Assembly (NCBI RefSeq): GCF_036017915.1
Contig: NZ_CP107929.1
Location: 2,387,501 to 2,451,500, forward strand
Reading direction: 5' to 3'
Source: Micromonospora sp. NBC_00421
GTDB taxonomy: Bacteria; Actinomycetota; Actinomycetes; Mycobacteriales; Micromonosporaceae
Length of the DNA: 64,000 nt
Part shown: positions 9,101-16,612 of the stretch, in pieces
How positions within the stretch are numbered: the stretch's first letter is position 1
How the letters are laid out: each line of letters begins with the position of its first letter
Program-made: the position numbers and the translations under genes
The notes under the pieces: model-generated
The model's input: only the letters and a program-made list of their open reading frames with translations
Database searches by the model: none
What the model was told of the DNA's origin: nothing

Positions 9101-10014
9101 ACGTGCCGGGTCAGCGCCTCGTACGCCGACAGCAGCCCCCGGCTGCCCGGCACGTCCCCGAAGGTCGCCAGGGTCTCCTCGTACGCGTAGTACGCCCGGT
9201 AGGGCACCTCGACGGAGAGCCAGTAGTCCTGCCGTTCCAGCTCGGTCATGCCGCTGGGCAGCCCGACGAACCGTTGCATCGCCAACGCCCGGCCGGCGTC
9301 GGTCTTGGTCTTCTCCCCCTCGTCGACGCGCATCGGCACCGGCAGCACCCGACGGGCCCGCCGCCCCTCGTAGCCACGGACCCGGTCGGCGACCGTGGCA
9401 GCGCCGTCGATGCCCTGGTCGCTGAGGGTGAAGCAGTCGACGACGACGTCCGGCAGGTGGATGGTGCAGATCTCGGCGACGTCGCTGATGCCGGTGCGGC
9501 TGTCGATCAGGGTGTAGTCGTAGTGCCGCTTCATGTCCGCGCGCAGCGCGTCGAAGAACTGCGCCCCACCGAGCCGGTTGTAGAAGTTGTCCCAGTTGAG
9601 CCCGGTGACGCTCGTCGCGTAGTCGGGGTTGTGCCGGCCGGCGAGCAGCAGGTCCAGGGTCCCGCCGCCGGGAAACTCCCAGCTCACCGAGAAGGCGTAC
9701 TTGTGGACCCGGGCGTACTGGCGGTGCCAGTCACCGGGGCGGGTGTCACCGCCGGCCTGCCGACGGCGGGCGTTCTCCCACTCGTACTCCAGGATCAGGT
9801 CCATCACGCCGCCGGTGGAGGCGACCTGCTCCGGGTCGAGGAACGGGGCGAAGAACCGGTGCAGCCCCGGGGATTCCAGGTCCCAGTCGGCGACGAGCAC
9901 CCGGTGGCCGTTGGCGGCGAGGATCCAGGCGGTGTTCGCCAGCGCCATGGTGCGACCGGTGCCACCCTTGTACGAGTAGAAGGTGACGACCTGGCCGTCG
10001 CGGGGTGGAGTCAT
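6103..10014 (-). CDS. FxSxx-COOH system KGGxGRT/NB-ARC/TPR protein (FxsT-like)
   Basis: A 1303-residue multidomain protein. Residues 1-270 form a MinD/ParA-like ATPase domain with the motif YSYKGGTGRTMALAN and DWDLESPGLHRFF. Residues about 330-440 look like a degenerate TIR-like or effector-adaptor segment. Residues about 480-800 form an NB-ARC-type STAND NTPase with Walker A GGPGIGKTQ and Walker B RWLIVFDNVD. Residues about 830-1290 are tandem TPR_10/12-type repeats (FGEDHRRTLNAANNLA, LGPDHPRTLLSASNYA, FGVQHPYTLVCG). This order is known for the large TPR protein of FxSxx-COOH loci. The architecture is that of NLR-like sensors: a switch ATPase with a repeat receptor. ATG 10014 overlaps the stop of the upstream TIR gene by 4 bases, so the two are translationally coupled. 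It is the last gene of the locus and probably cytoplasmic. Confidence 0.88.
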   Translation of the reverse strand: MTPPRDGQVVTFYSYKGGTGRTMALANTAWILAANGHRVLVADWDLESPGLHRFFAPFLDPEQVASTGGVMDLILEYEWENARRRQAGGDTRPGDWHRQYARVHKYAFSVSWEFPGGGTLDLLLAGRHNPDYATSVTGLNWDNFYNRLGGAQFFDALRADMKRHYDYTLIDSRTGISDVAEICTIHLPDVVVDCFTLSDQGIDGAATVADRVRGYEGRRARRVLPVPMRVDEGEKTKTDAGRALAMQRFVGLPSGMTELERQDYWLSVEVPYRAYYAYEETLATFGDVPGSRGLLSAYEALTRHVTGGTVAGLPRMDDGLRRQTVQRFERRPLIVDELIVLRSVPEDQAWAEWVQSALHAVDLRVLAAPLGAPATVPAGAASRELHLVSRSYLAARRAMGGAVGRQAGSPALALHLDDTTPSVDTPPGSWATVHERGASAAAEQVWELVGRSPDGRDRPVPATRYPGVEPTVFYAPARNVRFTGRDRLLLALREELKAAARERVPVALRGGPGIGKTQLATEYAYRFHGAYDVVWWVDADPVQFVDVRFADLGRRLGLPDLQNVPDNTRAVRDWLSHGGGRGADEPPLRWLIVFDNVDQYEHVRDYLPQGEGHVLVTTRNPDWGDLARAVDVEAFHRGESVTHLIGRTGRRGMTVAEAQQVAEAVEDVPILVALAGAWLAESPDSVATYLAGLARTGPESDVWGRSLEGLREQSPGAYRLLQLGSVLAPDIALDLLYGDQVAKVIAPHDQLVAGQVADRVSERDIAAALVQRINRLALIKVDLHAQRVQIHRLLQAALRSRMSEQELREAKHDVHRILAGSRPSGDVDDPAFQPRYRHLWPHLDGSEAVSCHDDTVRQLVIDRVRYIFLNGGFEQGAQYAREADKTWTTMLEGFSSDTSAHRSLRVQLLNLRFNRANLLRSLGLFDQALALDEDTLREQEALIGVSHPYTLMTAGGFAADLRALGRYRPALERDLRTHGACVEVFGEDHRRTLNAANNLATSYRLSGDFVRALDTDESTYRRLRVVLGPDHPRTLLSASNYARDLRETGDYPGSVAVLEDVIEGYRRVFGEQFRELLTNQANLAASLRSTGRIAEAGRLLDDAYARLRATIGPTNPDTLLCWLSRTANLMLQGEGARARTELDDVQQTLTQVFGVQHPYTLVCGVNRAVALADVGEQDEAYALSQATADGLRQVLGAEHPFSMGADNNAAVFVLLGGQPEEGYARLQAVAARLTAVLGADHPDTLRTLGNVETARQAASGGAVSIGRVRLADRLADRIGQEHPSVVVLRAGRYVRRVLDPHPY

Positions 10015-11174
10015 CGTTCTGCCTTCCCTCGCCGTACGTCGGACGATCCGGCCGGCCCCAGGCTCGGCTTCGGCTCGTGCGGGCCCTCCGGCGGATCGAC
10101 CGGACCGTGCCGGAGGAACTGCTTGCGCGCCTCGGTCACCAGCAGCGGCGCGCAGCGCTCGAACTCGTCGATGGTGCGCACCGGCAGTACCCGGGGAAAC
10201 CGGGCGTCCTGCAAGCTACCGGCGATCTCCTCGGGTGTCGGCTCGCCACGCGCATGGTCGGCGGCGATGACGAGCGGCACCACCCACGGCGGCAGTCCGT
10301 CGAGCGCGACGCGGGCGGCGTCCACCCCGACCCGGACGTCCACCAGCACCACCGCCGGGCTGCTGGGGGCCCGGTCCCGGGCCTCGGCCAACTCGACCAC
10401 CCGGGTGGGCAGCCCCAGCCGCTCGGCGGTCGCGGCCACGTAGTCGGCGACCGCCAGCTGGTGCTGGTCGCCGTAGGGTCGCCAGCGCACCCGGTCGGCG
10501 GTGAGGGTGGTGACCACCAGCGCGGTACCCGGCCCGTCCGGGACCGGGTTGCTGGTCAGCGGCGTCGCCCGGGACCGGGCGAGCGGTTCGTGTTCGGCCA
10601 CCGTGACGATCCGGTCGGCCAACGCCCCGAGGAGGCTGCGGTACTGCACACGGTAGGCGCTCAGTTTGCACAGTGCCCGCAGCCCGTTGTCGGCGTAGTC
10701 GGCGCGGTCGTCGGGGTCACGCACCAGCTCCAACGCCTGGACGGTCTCGGGACGGTCCTCCCAGGACGGCAACGGCATCCAGAGCACCGGCAGCACGTGC
10801 CGCTGCGCCCGCCCCGCCGACAGCCGGGTCAGCCGGCCACGGAAGGAGTCCCGTTCACCGAGCGCCCAGGCGTTGCGGAAGTAGTTCGGCGAGTAGAGGG
10901 GCACGAACACGTGCGCGAGGCTCAGCGCGTCGGTGAGCGTACGGCGCAGGTCCGCCCCGGGGTTGACCTGGCCGTCGAAGAATCCCACCTCGATCTCGGC
11001 GGCCCGCCGGGGATGATCCCGGACCGCTTCGGCGAGGTCCTGGAAGAACTGGCCGACCCAGTAGTCGGTGTCCGGCCGGGCGGCGTCCGACAGCGGGACG
11101 GAGTGCGCGTAGCTGAGGAAGAAGTAGGTCTCCTGGCCGGTGACCCCGGGCGAGGAGCTGTCAGACCAGGTCAT
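10011..11174 (-). CDS. TIR-like protein, FxSxx-COOH locus (FxsC-like, long form)
   Basis: A 387-residue protein whose first 170 residues are TIR-like: start motif YFFLSYAHSVPL, then EVGFFDGQVNPG, the VFVPLYSPNYF strand and NAWALGERDSF, which keeps a Glu where TIR NADases have the catalytic Glu. Residues about 200-385 form a second alpha/beta domain (VVTTLTADRVRW, VVLVDVRVGVD, WVVPLVIAADHA) that may be a receiver-like or second TIR-like fold. Family knowledge: TIR-like FxsC proteins are constant neighbours of FxsB and the TPR protein. ATG 11174 lies 14 bases inside the end of the other TIR gene, and the stop overlaps the TPR gene start, so all three should be made together. NADase activity is inference only. 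Confidence 0.8.
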   Translation of the reverse strand: MTWSDSSSPGVTGQETYFFLSYAHSVPLSDAARPDTDYWVGQFFQDLAEAVRDHPRRAAEIEVGFFDGQVNPGADLRRTLTDALSLAHVFVPLYSPNYFRNAWALGERDSFRGRLTRLSAGRAQRHVLPVLWMPLPSWEDRPETVQALELVRDPDDRADYADNGLRALCKLSAYRVQYRSLLGALADRIVTVAEHEPLARSRATPLTSNPVPDGPGTALVVTTLTADRVRWRPYGDQHQLAVADYVAATAERLGLPTRVVELAEARDRAPSSPAVVLVDVRVGVDAARVALDGLPPWVVPLVIAADHARGEPTPEEIAGSLQDARFPRVLPVRTIDEFERCAPLLVTEARKQFLRHGPVDPPEGPHEPKPSLGPAGSSDVRRGKAER

Positions 11175-11841
11175 GCCCGTCCTCCTCGAACCGGTCGCGC
11201 AGCTGCCGCAGGTCGGTCGGGACCACCGGCTCGACCCAGTGTGTGCGGTATGCCCGGGCGATCCGCTGGGCCAGCCGCCAGACCACCGCGTCGTAGGCGT
11301 CCTTGCCGTTGCGACCGAGGCTGAGCAGACCGTAGATGCCCTCCTCGTGGTATTGCGGAGCGATGTCCGAGGGTAACCGGGTGGGGGCGAACATCTGCCG
11401 CCGCGACACGACCTCGGGCATGCGTCGGCGCTCCACCACCGACCAGTTGACCGGGATCACCGGGGTCTCCCCCGCCGACGGCTCGGCGTCCGGGCGGGGG
11501 TGGGCCTGCCGCCGGGTGAAGGCGTCCCACTCCCGGGCACACCACTCGCTGCCCAGGTAGTGCGGTGAGACGAGCGGAATGAACACCTGGCTGTGGCCGG
11601 CGGCGAAGGCGAGGTCGTCGGTCCACAACTGCCCTCCGTCGAGCATCCGGTCCATGAAGCCGGCCGTCCGTCCCGGGCCCAGGCCGAGCAGTTCGACGAC
11701 GTGGTCGGAGAGGTCGACGAAGAGCTGGAAGACCTTCTGGTTGGTGTCCCGTGGGGGCGCCGCCACCCGGTTGCGGGTGCGGGCGTAGCTGAGGAAGAAC
11801 ACGGGGGCGCTCTCGTCCTCCCAGAACCGTTCCTCCGCCAC
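11161..11841 (-). CDS. TIR-like protein, FxSxx-COOH locus (FxsC-like, short form)
   Basis: A 226-residue single-domain TIR-like protein. The first strand is VFFLSYARTRN, followed by the FIPLVSPHYL strand and EWCAREWDAFTRR, which holds the W-C-x-x-E arrangement of catalytic TIR domains. The C-terminal about 80 residues (MPEVVSRRQ to AYRTHWVEP) complete the FxsC-type domain. The gene follows the AAC(3)-like gene after a 74-bp gap, the only sizeable gap in the locus after fxsA, where a second promoter could lie. Its 3' end overlaps the long TIR gene by 14 bases. Role inferred: a signalling or effector component working with the NB-ARC/TPR protein. Confidence 0.82.
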   Translation of the reverse strand: MAEERFWEDESAPVFFLSYARTRNRVAAPPRDTNQKVFQLFVDLSDHVVELLGLGPGRTAGFMDRMLDGGQLWTDDLAFAAGHSQVFIPLVSPHYLGSEWCAREWDAFTRRQAHPRPDAEPSAGETPVIPVNWSVVERRRMPEVVSRRQMFAPTRLPSDIAPQYHEEGIYGLLSLGRNGKDAYDAVVWRLAQRIARAYRTHWVEPVVPTDLRQLRDRFEEDGHDLV

Positions 11842-11915
11842 CTAACGCTCCCGCCCGGCGCAGCCACTCCCGGCCGACCACAGTATCGACAGGGGCCAAC
11901 CTCGCGCTGTCCCGT

Positions 11916-12704
11916 TCACGCCGGTCGGTGCTCATCCATCCACCCGCGGGCGAGGTCGACGGCGGAGCGCAGCCGGACGCGGTGGCCTTCGGCGGAGCCG
12001 ACCGGCCCGGACCGGACCGCCCCGCCGGCCACCACGGCCGCGCCGATCAGCGGGAAGTCGGCGTCGTCCAGGTGCGGGGCCAGGAAGTCCCGGTGCACGC
12101 GGCGGCCGTCCGGGTCGCGGACGTAGCAGCGGTACGACCGGTGGGGCGCGGGCCGGCGGCACCGGTACTCGGCGAGGTGGAACGCGGTGCACACCGACCA
12201 GTCGACGCCCAGCAGCAGCACCAGGGCGTCACCGGCGTACAGCGCGCCCAGCGGGGACCGGTCACCGAGGTGGCAGTCCAGGTCGTGCCGGGCGGTCAGC
12301 GCGGCGGCGGCCGGGCCGAGGGCGGCGAACGAGGTCTGCGGGTGGACGCTACGAAGGGCGCCGGCCCGCCGCCGGACGTGCTCGGCGAACACCCCCATCC
12401 CCTGTGCCGGGCTGTGCACCGGGTCGAACGGCGCGATGGCCGCCTCGACAAGGGCGGCCTGACCGGGGGTCAGCCCCGCGGTGGCGGCCCGGAACGCCGG
12501 CGAGGTGACGGAGTTGCCGGCCGTCTGTGTCGGCACGACCACGGTGCCGCCGTCGCCGAGGACGTCGCGCAGCGCGGCGAGCAGGGTGGCCGGTCCACCC
12601 GGGCCGGGCCGGACCCGGGACAGCGCGCAGTGCACCAGCACGGTCGCGCCCACCGGCACCCCGAGCGCCCGCAGGTCGGCGGCGAGGGCGGACCGGCAGG
12701 TCAC
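11916..12704 (-). CDS. Aminoglycoside N(3)-acetyltransferase family protein (FxSxx locus)
   Basis: A 262-residue AAC(3)-family acetyltransferase that would use acetyl-CoA. Family landmarks are the N-terminal strand ATVLVHCALSRVRPGPGG, the VVVPTQTAGN segment, the active-site block RSVHPQTSFAALGP and HLGDRSPLGALYAGDALVLL. Members of this family are regular neighbours of fxsB in FxSxx-COOH loci, so the substrate may be the modified peptide or a product of it, not an aminoglycoside; that is inference. GTG 12704 overlaps the fxsB stop (GTGA), giving translational coupling. The length is normal for the family. Confidence 0.85.
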   Translation of the reverse strand: MTCRSALAADLRALGVPVGATVLVHCALSRVRPGPGGPATLLAALRDVLGDGGTVVVPTQTAGNSVTSPAFRAATAGLTPGQAALVEAAIAPFDPVHSPAQGMGVFAEHVRRRAGALRSVHPQTSFAALGPAAAALTARHDLDCHLGDRSPLGALYAGDALVLLLGVDWSVCTAFHLAEYRCRRPAPHRSYRCYVRDPDGRRVHRDFLAPHLDDADFPLIGAAVVAGGAVRSGPVGSAEGHRVRLRSAVDLARGWMDEHRPA

Positions 12705-15016
12705 CGCCAGTCGTCCAGGGTGGCGCGCAGCCGCCGGACGAAGCGTTCACCGTCGACTGTCAGACTGCCGAGGTCGAGCAGCGCGTCCACCGCCCCGTCG
12801 GTCCACTCCCGGTAGCGCCGGAAGTGTGTCGCCGCCTCGACGCCGGGCCGCTGCCGCCACACGTCGGCGACCGCCAGGTGGGCGTAGACGCCGTGCAGCG
12901 CGCCCTCCACCGGGCGGGGGTCGTCGCGCCAGGGCACCCGCAGCCGCCGGGCGTCGGCGGGATCGAACAGCTCGCAGACGTCGAGCACCGCGTCCAGCTT
13001 GAGGTGCTGGACCTCGTGGACGAGCAGCACCGCCAGCGCGGCGTCGTCGGCGACCGGGGTGACGGCCACCGCGCCGAACGCGGACCGGGCGGCGGCGCTG
13101 CGGGACCGACCGGACGGGTCGGGCCGCAGCGGCACCACGGCGCGCAGCAGGGCACGGACACCGGCGGCGTAGCCGGCGGCCTCGTCGTCGAGGCGGTCGA
13201 CCGCCCGCTGCACCTGCCGGGTCCAGCGGTCGGCGACCACCGGGCTGAGCCGGGACGCCACCGGCAGGTCGAAACAGTCCCGGTACGGGTCGGTGTCCTC
13301 CAGCAGGACGGTGCCGCCGTCGGTGTGGGCCGCCCGGGTCGGCTGCCACCGGTCCGGGTTGGACCCGACGACCGGCCGGACCCGCACCCGTCGCCGGCCG
13401 GCCCGCAGCTCGACCGTGCCGCCGGAGACGACCACGGGCACGGTGTCGGTGCCGGTGTCGACCACTATCGCGCCGAGCGTCGGCAGGTGCACCGCGCCGG
13501 CCCGTACCGGCAGCAGGAGGTCGGCGTCGACGCCGGCCCGGACCGCGGCGGCGGCGGCCACGGCGGCGAGGTGGGGCAGCTCGCCGGTGGCTCCGGCCCG
13601 ACAGCGCTGCGCCCACGACCGGACGAAGGGGTGACTCAGCACGGTCTGGACGGCGTCGGGCGCGCTGACGTCCAGGTCGACCAGGAGACGCCAGCCGGCC
13701 GCCGCGACCGGGTCGGTGCCGGCGGTGGGGCTGAGGGCGACCGTCAGGGCCCGGACGATGCCGTGGTGGACCGCGGCGAGCTGCCCCACCGACTCCGCGC
13801 TGCCCCGGCCGGAGCCGAGATCGTCCAGGACGGCGGGGTGCAGCGAGTCGGCCGACCGGTCCGCCGCCGGGTCGGCGGGCACCGCCGTGGCCCGGATCAA
13901 CGCGGCCAGGTCGGCACAGTAGGCCGACGGGTTGTCGAAGCCGGTGCCCGTGCGGTAGCGGTGGGCGAAGAGCCCGCCGCCGCACCGGCGGACCAGTGGG
14001 CAGGACCGGCAGGTCGCGCAGAGGCCGGCCAGACCGGACTGGCGGACGGCGATGCCGGGGTGGGCCGCGGCCTCGTCGACCGGGTGGTGGAAGACGTCCA
14101 GGCCGGTGGCGGCGGCACCGTGGAAGGCGGACTTGAGCGAGTCGACCTGTTCGAAGGTGCCGTCGGTCTCGACCACGACCAGGTCGGCCGGGGCGAGCCC
14201 GACCGCCTCGGTGCCGGTGCTGCCGCCGACGGCGGTGGCGAGCAGGGACTCCAGCAACCGGATCGGCACCGGCCGGCCGTCGGCCAGCCAGCGTCGGTGG
14301 ATCGTCAACAGCCAGTCCGCGTACGGCGTGGCGATCCCGTCGGGACGGGCGGGCGGGCGGTCCCAGTTGGCGTGCGGCAGCAGGAAGTCGATCCGGGGCG
14401 GCTCCTCGGCGAGCAGCGCCTGGTAGACCCGGATCGGGTCGTTGGCCAGGTCGACGGTGCACAACAGCCCCGCATAGACGCTGCGGTACGCGGGCCGGCG
14501 CAGCAGGGCCAATGCGCGCCGCACCTGGTCGTGGCTGCTCGCGCCGTTGGCGTACCGGCGGTGCCTGTCGTTCGCCGTCCGGTCGCCGTCCAGGGAGATG
14601 CCCACCTTGACGTCGTGGGCCACGAGGACGTCGGCGATCTCGGGGGTGAGCAGCACACCGTTGGACTGCATGCGCAGGTCGAGCCGGGCCACCGGGGCGA
14701 TGCCCCGACGCAGGGCGGTGGCGGTGGCGGCGATCCGGTCCGCGCCGGCGAGCAGTGGTTCCCCACCGTGCAGGACCACCCGCACCGTGTCGAGCCGGTG
14801 GGTGGCGGCGTGCTCGGCGATCCGTCGCGCGGTGGCCTCGACCGTGTCGGGCGCCATCAACCGGGGCTGACGACGCCACGACTGGTCGGGGTGCTCGTAG
14901 ACGTAGCAGTGGTCACAGGACAGGTCGCACCGGCTGGTCAGTTTGAGGACGTACTGGCTCAGCGGGGCGACGAGCGCGGCGACCGGGTCAGACGTGCGAG
15001 CCGAAGGATGCGACAT
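12701..15016 (-). CDS. fxsB: FxsB-type radical SAM/SPASM maturase fused to a HExxH domain
   Basis: A 771-residue fusion. The N-terminal half is a radical SAM enzyme with the CxxxCxxC cluster motif RCDLSCDHCYVYE at residues about 29-41 and the glycine-rich VVLHGGEPLL. It is followed by a SPASM cysteine region at about 335-370 (CATCRSCPLVRRCGGGLF, with a further Cys in SAYCADL). FxsB enzymes form carbon-carbon cyclophane crosslinks in the C-terminal Phe-x-Ser-x-x of FxsA peptides. The C-terminal about 250 residues are a HExxH-motif domain (LLVHEVQHLKLDAVLDVCEL, then PWRDDPRPVEGALHG), related to predicted peptide beta-hydroxylases. Here both His and the Glu of HEVQH are present. ATG 15016 lies inside the last 10 codons of the precursor gene, in another frame. 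Confidence 0.9.
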   Translation of the reverse strand: MSHPSARTSDPVAALVAPLSQYVLKLTSRCDLSCDHCYVYEHPDQSWRRQPRLMAPDTVEATARRIAEHAATHRLDTVRVVLHGGEPLLAGADRIAATATALRRGIAPVARLDLRMQSNGVLLTPEIADVLVAHDVKVGISLDGDRTANDRHRRYANGASSHDQVRRALALLRRPAYRSVYAGLLCTVDLANDPIRVYQALLAEEPPRIDFLLPHANWDRPPARPDGIATPYADWLLTIHRRWLADGRPVPIRLLESLLATAVGGSTGTEAVGLAPADLVVVETDGTFEQVDSLKSAFHGAAATGLDVFHHPVDEAAAHPGIAVRQSGLAGLCATCRSCPLVRRCGGGLFAHRYRTGTGFDNPSAYCADLAALIRATAVPADPAADRSADSLHPAVLDDLGSGRGSAESVGQLAAVHHGIVRALTVALSPTAGTDPVAAAGWRLLVDLDVSAPDAVQTVLSHPFVRSWAQRCRAGATGELPHLAAVAAAAAVRAGVDADLLLPVRAGAVHLPTLGAIVVDTGTDTVPVVVSGGTVELRAGRRRVRVRPVVGSNPDRWQPTRAAHTDGGTVLLEDTDPYRDCFDLPVASRLSPVVADRWTRQVQRAVDRLDDEAAGYAAGVRALLRAVVPLRPDPSGRSRSAAARSAFGAVAVTPVADDAALAVLLVHEVQHLKLDAVLDVCELFDPADARRLRVPWRDDPRPVEGALHGVYAHLAVADVWRQRPGVEAATHFRRYREWTDGAVDALLDLGSLTVDGERFVRRLRATLDDWR

Positions 15017-15119
15017 CGACCCGGGTCGGGTGTGTTGCCCTGCGGTCGTCGACCCGGGCGACGGCGTCGGCCCGGTCGACCGGGATCTGGCCCAGTGGCG
15101 TGCGCCGGACGTCGCTCAT
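14988..15119 (-). CDS. fxsA: FxSxx-COOH precursor peptide (FxsA)
   Basis: A 43-residue peptide, MSDVRRTPLGQIP at the N-terminus and VDVASFGSHV at the very C-terminus. The last five residues, Phe-Gly-Ser-His-Val-COOH, fit exactly the FxSxx-COOH rule that defines the precursor family. The leader has the TPLGQIP type of motif, and the gene lies directly ahead of fxsB on the same strand. The last 29 bases are shared with the fxsB start in another frame. ATG 15119 is chosen for typical family length; a GTG at 15245 would give an 85-residue form. The ribosome binding site is weak. Expected fate: a cyclophane is installed between Phe and a nearby residue, possibly followed by further tailoring and release. 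Confidence 0.85.
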   Translation of the reverse strand: MSDVRRTPLGQIPVDRADAVARVDDRRATHPTRVDVASFGSHV

Positions 15120-15187
15120 CGGTGCCGGGAAGGGATCGGACAGGCGTTGGGTGCGGTCCACGTCGGGCCCCCATCTGTGTCGGAAGT

Positions 15188-15203
15188 GGACGGACGTCCG
15201 TCC
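15188..15203. promoter_or_regulatory. 16-bp perfect palindrome upstream of fxsA
   Basis: GGACGGACGTCCGTCC is perfectly self-complementary and sits 69 bases upstream of the fxsA ATG, in the gap after the DUF4231 gene. It is a candidate dimeric-regulator operator. Being contiguous it could also form a cruciform, but it lacks a loop and T-run expected of a terminator. Regulator unknown. Confidence 0.4.
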
Positions 15204-15256
15204 ATCCGACGGCCGACCACTGATATCGATGATGGTATCTGCCACGGGGCGTCATG

Positions 15257-16159
15257 TCACTGCTGCGCTGCGCCATCTTCCTCGACCATCTTGGCCATCC
15301 AGGCCGCGTTGGACTGGGCGATGATCCGTTCGGCCTCGGCGACGAACGCGTCGTCGTCGGTCCAGCCGAGCCCGGTCGCCCGGGTCAGCCGCAGCCGGGT
15401 CAACTGGTCGGCTGTCCGGGCGTACTCGAGGTGCTGCTGCTCGTAGCGTTGGGCCGCGCCGTAACCGACCAGGGCCGTGGTGACCACCGCGACCACCCCG
15501 ACCCAGGCGGTCAGGCCCAGGCCGTCACCGAGCACCCCGGCGACGGCGGAGAGCAGGGCGGCCAGGACGGTCAGCGCGGTCGCCGCCCGACCGATCCGGG
15601 CGGCGGCCCGGCCGGCCTTGCGCGCCGCCGGCAGGTAGTAGCCGTCCACCTGCCGCTGCACCCGTTCGACGAGGTAGCTCGGCACGTCGGAGACGGCCGG
15701 CAGCGGACGGTCGGCCGGCACGATGTCGAGGGTGGGCCCGACCAGGTCGCCGCCGTAGGCCAGGAGCAGGTCGTAGCGGCGCAGCAGGACGGCGTCGGCA
15801 TCGTCGTCGGCGTATGGGGTGACGCGGGCGAGGTAGCGGTGCAGCTCCGCTTTCGACGCCTCGGAGATCGCGCGGAGCCGGGTCCAGGTGGCCACCGCGT
15901 CCCGGGACGCCCAGCGGCCGACCACCGGTACCAGCAGCAGCGACGCGGCGGCGACGAGCGCCAGCGCCCGGCCGACGGTGGGCGCGGGCTCGGCCAGTCG
16001 GGCCGACGCGGTGCCGGCGACGGCGGCGGTGGCGGTGAACGCGGCGACCAGCCGTCGCCCCCGGGTGATCCGTCGCTTCGCCCGTTGGGCGGCCTGCGAC
16101 CAGACGCCCTGTGCCCGCCAGACCTGGGCGGCGGCGAGGGATCCGTCGATGTCCGGCAC
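15257..16159 (-). CDS. DUF4231 / SLATT-like membrane protein
   Basis: A 300-residue protein with two hydrophobic helical hairpins: residues about 34-85 (LVAAFTATAAVAGTASA and ALALVAAASLLLVPVV) and about 190-235 (ALTVLAALLSAVAGVL and WVGVVAVVTTALVGYG). They are separated by a soluble helical part. The C-terminal block QRYEQQHLEYARTADQLTRL followed by AERIIAQSNAAWMAKM matches the DUF4231 family, related to SLATT (SMODS- and SLOG-associating) two-TM effector domains. Such proteins are predicted pore-forming effectors in nucleotide-signal conflict systems. GTG 16159 is the start. It lies 137 bp upstream of fxsA on the same strand, so it may be a member of the locus. Activity is inference. Confidence 0.75.
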   Translation of the reverse strand: MPDIDGSLAAAQVWRAQGVWSQAAQRAKRRITRGRRLVAAFTATAAVAGTASARLAEPAPTVGRALALVAAASLLLVPVVGRWASRDAVATWTRLRAISEASKAELHRYLARVTPYADDDADAVLLRRYDLLLAYGGDLVGPTLDIVPADRPLPAVSDVPSYLVERVQRQVDGYYLPAARKAGRAAARIGRAATALTVLAALLSAVAGVLGDGLGLTAWVGVVAVVTTALVGYGAAQRYEQQHLEYARTADQLTRLRLTRATGLGWTDDDAFVAEAERIIAQSNAAWMAKMVEEDGAAQQ

Positions 16160-16612
16160 AGCCGCATGGTAGGCGATCAGCGCTCATCCGACTCGTGCCC
16201 GCCAGGCCGAGCACGACGGACATGACGACGTTGTCGTACTGCTGGTCGACCGGGTGTATGCGCATCCGCCGCGCGTTCCGGCGAAAACAATCAACTGGGA
16301 CGGCCGACCGGAAAAGATCCAGTGGGGATCACCTGTTCAGAGGGGGGTGTCCGACTACCGTTCATCGATGGGAAACAGTGGTTTCGGCATCTCTGACGGA
16401 TGGTTGCCCGGGTCAACCCATTGATATGGGTGCCCGCTCGTGTGATCGTGCCTCCAGCAGTCGCCAACCCCCGGCGACTCGCGACGGAAGGTCACCCCCA
16501 CCGGGCCCGCCGGCAGCCCGGAGACCGCCCGTCGCGGCCATGCCTCAGCGCTACATCGGCGCGCGACCCCACCGGGCCTCACCGCGCCGCCCGAGAACAG
16601 GAGCACACCCCC
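16160..16612. other. Intergenic region, upstream of the M4 protease
   Basis: About 450 bp without a convincing gene, between divergent genes. It must hold the promoters of the DUF4231 gene and the protease. A small ACCCA-TTGATA-TGGGT stem lies near 16420-16436. No promoter hexamers stood out clearly. Confidence 0.4.
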
